Of a stretch of 64,000 bases of DNA, positions 58,687 through 64,000 are shown in pieces (position 1 is the stretch's first letter; each line of letters opens with the position of its first letter). The position numbers and the translations under genes were made by a program. Source of the stretch: Diaporthe sp. PMI_573. Taxonomy: Eukaryota > Ascomycota > Sordariomycetes > Diaporthales > Diaporthaceae. The notes under the pieces are model-generated. The model was not told where the DNA came from, searched no databases, and saw only the letters and a list, made by a program, of their open reading frames with translations. The DNA lies in the NCBI GenBank assembly GCA_021399435.1, contig JAJTUP010000001.1, forward strand, positions 868,001 through 932,000, in the 5' to 3' direction.

Positions 58687-59478
58687 ATGTCCTCCAACAA
58701 GCCCGCAATCATTATTATTGCTGGAGCTTTCACCACTCCGGAGAGCTATGGCAAACTCACCTCTGCGCTCCAGTCATACGGCTACGAGGTCCATGTCCCC
58801 CGCCTCCCCACGAACAGCGAAGCTCGTCCAACCAACGCGGGCCTAGGGGAAGACACAGGTTTCATTCGCAGCTACGTCGACGGCCTTGTTACGGCGGGAC
58901 ACAGGGTTGTGGCTATAGGCCATTCATACGGGGGTCAAGTCATGACCAACGCCTTGCATGGACTTGGCCTTGAAGCTCGCTCCTCTCAAGGCCTGGAGGG
59001 AGGCGTTTGCAGTCTAGTCTATATGACTGGCTTCGCTCTTCCCGAGGGCAAGTCCACCTTTGAAAAGCTCGCGGAATTCGGCGCAGTGGGTGAAGATGTG
59101 CCTCTGGTGTTCGATATGGCCGAGGATGAAAGCATGGTCCTCAAGGACCCCAACGCGTTCTTGGGTCTCAGAGAACCTGGGATCGAAGAGGCTGAAATCG
59201 AGGCGTATATCCAAACTTCAAGCCGCTGGAACGGAAAGGCGATGACACAACCTCTGGAGAAGGAGGCGTGGAGGGAGATTCCGGTCGCCTATATTCACAC
59301 CACGAAGGATGCGGCCATCCCTCTCGCTGCACAGCAGAGCATGGTTGAGGCCCTTGAAATGGCCGGCCGTAAGGTTCAGACTTTCACACTCGAGACTGCT
59401 CACTGCCCTCATTTCACAGCGACTGATGGTGTCGTCGGCGCCATCAATAAGATCATTTCGTCTGATGGATCTGCTTGA
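58687..59478 (+). CDS. Alpha/beta hydrolase fold protein
   Basis: A single exon of 263 residues, the typical length of small alpha/beta hydrolases (PF12697 type). The nucleophile elbow is GHSYGG with Ser80. The acid is probably Asp208 (HTTKDAAIP) and the base His242 (AHCPHFTAT). The oxyanion region AGAFTTPESY follows the first core strand IIIIAGAF. The opening MSSNKPAI has no signal peptide, so it is cytosolic. The family covers esterases, lactonases and related enzymes, and the substrate is unknown. The start is the ATG at 58687; an in-frame TTG two codons upstream is not used in eukaryotes. It stands alone, without a link to the NRPS cluster. Confidence 0.92.
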   Translation: MSSNKPAIIIIAGAFTTPESYGKLTSALQSYGYEVHVPRLPTNSEARPTNAGLGEDTGFIRSYVDGLVTAGHRVVAIGHSYGGQVMTNALHGLGLEARSSQGLEGGVCSLVYMTGFALPEGKSTFEKLAEFGAVGEDVPLVFDMAEDESMVLKDPNAFLGLREPGIEEAEIEAYIQTSSRWNGKAMTQPLEKEAWREIPVAYIHTTKDAAIPLAAQQSMVEALEMAGRKVQTFTLETAHCPHFTATDGVVGAINKIISSDGSA

Positions 59479-60755
59479 GCTCGTTATCGACCAATGAAGG
59501 AGATGAAAGGGAAGATTTAGTGAGTTGGAAAGGCCGCAGTCTCCTGTTACCTTCACTCCTCATGAAATGCGATGAGATGCGGTGCGTCTCAGGGTCCTTA
59601 CTTTCACGGCACGCCAGTGTTGTCAATGTATGCTCGTGGTTTTGAACTGGCTGAATGGTATCATTGCCAGCTTACTAGTTGTCCATTACTTACTATAGCT
59701 CTTGGCGGGCGGTCGTCCCAGCAAATACTAGCAAAAACGAGGAAAGGCTTGCCATCCAGTGTTCAGTTCACACCCTACAACACAATATGGACCTGGATGA
59801 AACTTCACAGCAGTCACCAAGTTTAATATAATATTGATGCCGAAGTACACACATACACGTGAGATCTTTGCTAGAGTGCTTGATCGAGAGGTCAAACCTA
59901 CAGTATCCATCAGCCGAACACCTAGCTGAGGCCTTGTTAATCGGTAGTGGAAGCTAATGATGAGTTTGTATCCATGGACTGGTCCGGACAAGATCGTGGA
60001 GGATGGAATTTTATGATCCACATGGCCCGGAGACCTGCTCTTGAGCTAAGAGACCCCAGTCCAGTGTGCCGATATATATTTGTCGATAAGCGGGCTCAAC
60101 CAGCGGTCGAACATATCACCAGCACGGGCCACTGGCTCGTCTGCTGTACTTGGAACTCATCCGAGCGATGAAAGATGCGCACTCCGTCACCAAACTAAGC
60201 CCGGATGTGCTTCGCATTCGAGGACTCTGCAGCGGAACACGCTGCTGCCACCCGTCTCGGTCATCTCGGCTGGCCCACCTTGCGGCCAACCGTAAGGTAA
60301 TGCCATCTTGACCATGAAAACATTAAACTTTCTCAATACGACTTGACCACTGACAAAATTCGGACATCCGCGCCGAACAGCACCAGTAACCTATTTCCAC
60401 TTCACCTTTGTGATGCCCCACTCCAGGTCCTGCTCCTAGCAATGGGCGTCGTCGAGAGCCTAGTGTGGCAAGTAGGCAGGCTTCACTTACTCAGATGCAT
60501 GAGTTGAATGCTTTGAGCGCGATACGATGATTAGTCCCTTTTCTCACATAATTTTCGAATTCTTCTGCACTAAATTCACGCGACACTCGCTCAACATCGA
60601 CGGCACGGCCAACTACCAGCTACCTCATCCAAAACGCTCGCCGTTGGGTATGACGGCGAGGACGTCTGTCAGGAGGAAAGGCACGAGTGTAGCCTGGGAT
60701 CCTGCGACTTCCGTTACACCTGCCACAAGGGGTGGAGCTTCTTCCCAGCCAGGCC
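59479..60755. other. Intergenic region, possibly a decayed upstream exon at its end
   Basis: 1.28 kb without a supported gene. At 60,649-60,765 a frame reads GEDVCQEERHECSLGSCDF and then YTCHKGWSFFPARPW, Cys-rich like the small gene that follows but one frame away from it. Confidence 0.35.
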
Positions 60756-61039
60756 ATGGAAGGTCCTTGGAATTTCGACCTGCAGGGTCTGCCTTCTGAG
60801 CGCTATATTCCCGATGGGTGGCCGCAGATTGAGCCGGTTTCCATGGATGATATTGAATGCGATGCCTGGCAGTGTGGGGGTGAGTAATTTTCCTCTCGAT
60901 CATTGATCCGGATATGTCACTGACACGATGCACTGTGATAGGAGGCAACAACCCTATGACATGCCGAAACTGCGTGATTCACATGGAGCGGCACTTCTTT
61001 ACTGCTGATAAGACTTGCGAGTTGCCAGAAGGATGGTAG
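60756..61039 (+). CDS. Small Cys/His-rich protein, 73 residues, two exons
   Basis: ATG at 60756 opens exon 1 (60756-60879). A 62-nt GTGAGT...ATAG intron follows, then exon 2 (60942-61039) to TAG. The peptide begins EGPWNFDLQGLPSERYIPDG and carries CDAWQCGGGN and then TCRNCVIHMERHFF, ending KTCELPEGW. The two CxxC-like pairs plus His residues suggest a small metal-binding or disulfide module. I do not recognise a family. Both exons are too short to stand out as open frames. Because a Cys-rich stretch lies just upstream in another frame, this could also be the 3' part of a larger gene broken by a frameshift. Confidence 0.45.
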
Positions 61040-61808
61040 ATGTTTTGTAATCAATGGAACGCGAAATTGGAAGGAGTGAAACATGCTGTACAGACGTAGT
61101 TTTGACAAGATCGCTGAGGGCTGTCGCCCGTTGAATGCTTCTTGAACATTGTAGCACTTCATCTATATTGTCCCGAAAGCAGGTTTGAGCCTGGCAAATT
61201 GTGTGCGATGTAGTGAACATGAGTCTTCAGAGATGGCAATATAAGACTCGTGCGTCAGGATTTTGACGAAACAGCGCACCCTTCTCTCTTGTATATCTGA
61301 CCACACTCACTTGGTCCAAACCCACTACGCCTTAGGAAAATTACCCGTAACCCTAACGAGTCAGACAGACCTATTCTTAGTATTGTCAGTTCTGATACAG
61401 ATTGAACCCACCCACTCAAGCACCACGGCGACGAACCTAGCATGTTGTACGCATTAGTGATGGCAAGGACCCGCCACAAAACAAGATGTAGTTATAAGAA
61501 CAGATGCCCAGCTTAATGACGTGCCCAAAGAAACTAAGCAAAGGGTACTTAGTACGGCATCACGGGCTCGAAATAACTCCGAATGCAGTCTGCCCAAGCC
61601 AAGCGTTGTAACAACGACGATCTATATATACATGACACGGACTGAATCATGCCCAACCCCAGCTGCGCGCGCTGCCCACAAGATCGCTTACATGGGTTAC
61701 ACACATCCAGACATATTTATACATGCGTGATACCCTCGAACACACACTACGAAGGAGTGAACAGCCTCGCTCTGACTTTCACGCAAAACTATAGCCACCA
61801 AAACGAAA
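61040..61808. other. Intergenic region, no supported gene
   Basis: 769 bp with the promoter of the secreted-protein gene. No open frame with coding character was found. Confidence 0.45.
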
Positions 61809-62306
61809 ATGCATTTCACCACTTTTTTCACTCTTCTCGCCGCTGGATACGGCGCCGTTGCGTGAGTCTCAGAGATCATCCACCCTGGGATCCAGTGCAA
61901 GAAAAGACACAGAATATGAGACTAACAAGAAGGGTCAACGCGCACAGTCAAACACCAACAGACCCAAACGAATCGTCCGAGACGGTAACAGCAACACCCA
62001 CGCCCCCCAAGGAGCCCGGTACAGGCTTCTTCTGCCAGACGTCGGACTTGAGCACCCTCGACAACTCAGAGGGGATCTGCAACGCGGCCGGCGGCAAGTT
62101 CAACCTTTTTTCCGGGGTAAGTCCAATGCCAGGCTCACATATCATGCTTGACTGAGGAGGAGCCTGGATAACCTGACCTCGCATGGGCACAGTGCTGCAT
62201 AGATACCGCCGCGTCGGGCACGGAGGCATCCTACACGCAGGGCTGCAGCGACAATGGGGGCACCGTCAAGAAACTGAGCTCGGGCTCGTGTGACCTGGCG
62301 GCGTGA
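61809..62306 (+). CDS. Small secreted six-cysteine protein
   Basis: Three exons (61809-61861, 61948-62116, 62193-62306; introns 86 and 76 nt) give 111 residues. Residues 1-18 (MHFTTFFTLLAAGYGAVA) form a clear signal peptide, with cleavage likely before QTPTDPN. A Thr/Pro-rich linker (TVTATPTPPKEP) leads to a compact domain with cysteines at 47, 62, 75, 76, 92 and 107. The pattern C-C-CC-C-C would give three disulfides. The size, secretion and cysteine pattern fit the broad class of fungal small secreted proteins, which includes effectors and hydrophobin-like or antimicrobial peptides. No named family is recognised. An alternative acceptor 15 nt upstream would add five residues. Confidence 0.72.
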
Positions 62307-64000
62307 GACAGAAGGCCAGGGATTGCTTTGGAGCTAATGCTTGGTAACCTCTTGTAGAGCCTTGTATTTTGGAATGATCACCACGTGCGATTATCAGGCT
62401 AAAGACAGCGACCGCTATACATTTCAATAGTTTTACAACAACACCGCAGCAAATCTTTGACCCCTTTGACGCGTTATATCTCTTTGGGGTGCTACTTTTG
62501 AATGCCGATTGTGGTTGCGGTGGTGACCAAGGTGGCATACCGTGGTCAGGACCGGGAGAAACTGGAAGCAGGGAGTTCCCGAATCCCGAGGATGGACAAA
62601 TTCGTCTCAGATATGCCCATGAGGGTTTTTCAACAGGTCTTTGAACATTGAGGATTTGACGCAGCCTTTATTACATCGAGTCCTATCTCAGATATACACC
62701 GCTATCCACTTCTCTTCACTTTTGTGGGTGCAGCACTCGCAGCACTTCCCAAGCCACTCAATCAGTGTGCCAACCTAGATGCAACCAATTGCTCAAAAGT
62801 CTGTCCGCTCGTTAAGGGCTCACACCACTTGTAGCAAAAGATCCGCAAGAATGCGACCGTAGATCCTATGCCTCCATTCCGCCCTCTTCTTCGCGGCTGC
62901 AGTGCTAGCCCAGTTCATGCACTCCTGCGGCGTTACCGACAAATTCCGAGGAGACCGCACTCAACAAGAGCCTCAAATTTCTGAAATCCGTCGAATCCTG
63001 AGCCAAGAGCAGAGCAATTTTCCGCGAGTCAAAGGTAGGACGGCAGGATGCCTATCTTGGGGCCAAATCCCTCAGGAGGAGCGCGTCCGTCTTTGGGTTA
63101 CACGGCATGGAGCCTGCTGCTGGGGATCAACGAGACCTGGCGAATAGAGCCAGGCACACGTTGTAGGGGTGCCATCTAATTCGGCTGCCCGTGCGACATG
63201 TGTAAGCGGAGTGCACATCTACCTGACACTTTTCTGCGTCCTTTTGGATGTCTCTGACCACCCAACCAACCTCTACCGAGCAGGGTCTTAGGTGCGGTAG
63301 CACACGAGTGAAGCTCTGGTCATGAACGGATATCAGCTCCCAATGCGTGTTCGCGGCCTCCAACAACCACGACCACCTCCTCCTCGCGAAAGGCTGCCGC
63401 ATTTTTGTTACCTCTGCTACTGATACCGAGCCACGCACTGTATTTTGCACTTCACAAATGAGTGCCTGTCATATCTTACGCCTGTGCCTCGTGAGAGTAC
63501 AGTCGCAATCAATCCTCGGGACCGACACTTCTACAATCTCAAATCATTGCTGACCAGCCGCCAATCGGGATCAGCGGTGCTTCAGTTACATTCGCACAAC
63601 CGTGTCAAGTGGCAATTGGCCTGGGCCTTGCGTCGAAGCCTCCCCCATCATTTTGCCATTTTGTTAGCGCATCAGAAGACCAGCTATCAAGCACGCCGAG
63701 ACGCGGCTCCAGCTACCCTTTTACCAGACTACTCACCTCACGCACTGGAAGTGAGCGACAGTGCATGTTAGAAGCTAGTTTTCTTTGCGGTTGATGTGGC
63801 TGCTCGCTGCTTCCCTACATTCTGATATCGGAAGCTAATATGTGTGTGTCAGCCTCCTCATGACCATCAGGAGTGATTCTTCGACATTATCAACTTTGCG
63901 GACTGCCAACCAACCACCACGGTCGGCACAAGCCACAAGATGCCGTCCGGCTCACACGTGCGAGGGGACCGATGGCTGATCCAGGTCCTTACGCCTGTCG
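62307..64000. other. Right-end region, no supported gene
   Basis: 1.7 kb. Two stretches look like decayed secreted-protein starts: LLFTFVGAALAALPKPLNQC near 62,710 and LCLHSALFFAAAVLAQFM near 62,870. Neither has a usable ATG or splice context. Other open frames up to 108 codons (for example minus 63450-63127) are unrecognised. Confidence 0.35.

Overview
This window is nuclear DNA from a filamentous ascomycete (Pezizomycotina). The evidence is short 48-100 nt GT...AG introns in most genes, Zn2Cys6 regulators, a multimodular NRPS, a NACHT STAND protein and typical fungal housekeeping genes (CCT2, eIF3b, glycogen debranching enzyme). I cannot name the species. Gene models below were spliced by eye on reading frame, GT/AG sites and family resemblance; no search was run.

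Left flank (1-9.0 kb): the 5' part of a class-I O-methyltransferase running off the edge, a Zn2Cys6 regulator (900-2594), then the divergent housekeeping pair CCT2 (minus) and eIF3b/PRT1 (plus).

Biosynthetic cluster (9.6-26.2 kb): a plant-type O-methyltransferase, a 2279-residue NRPS with order A-T-C-A-T-C-T, a cytochrome P450, an MFS transporter and a Zn2Cys6 regulator. The last condensation domain carries SHxxxDxxT, the motif of fungal cyclising condensation domains, and is followed by a terminal thiolation domain. This is the layout of diketopiperazine synthetases such as the gliotoxin enzyme GliP. No sulfurisation enzyme is visible, so the likely product is a sulfur-free cyclic dipeptide that is oxidised by the P450, O- (or N-O-) methylated and exported. 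A repeated element, CGGYGAATAT with a one-base-shorter variant, occurs three times in the O-methyltransferase promoter and three times in the shared NRPS/P450 promoter. It is a good candidate operator.

Accessory middle (26.6-47.6 kb): an unrecognised small gene, an aquaporin, a 15-bp minisatellite open on both strands, a divergent pair of membrane-protein genes (one a DUF6536-type gene interrupted by a TAG), a NACHT NTPase with a helo-like N-terminus, a second gene interrupted by one TAG, 4.6 kb of gene-poor DNA with a diverged duplication, and a single-pass Cys-rich membrane protein.

Right flank (49.3-64 kb): glycogen debranching enzyme with an apparent one-base frameshift near its 3' end, a coiled-coil protein, an alpha/beta hydrolase, a 73-residue Cys/His-rich small protein and a 111-residue secreted six-cysteine protein. 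The last 1.7 kb holds nothing I can support.
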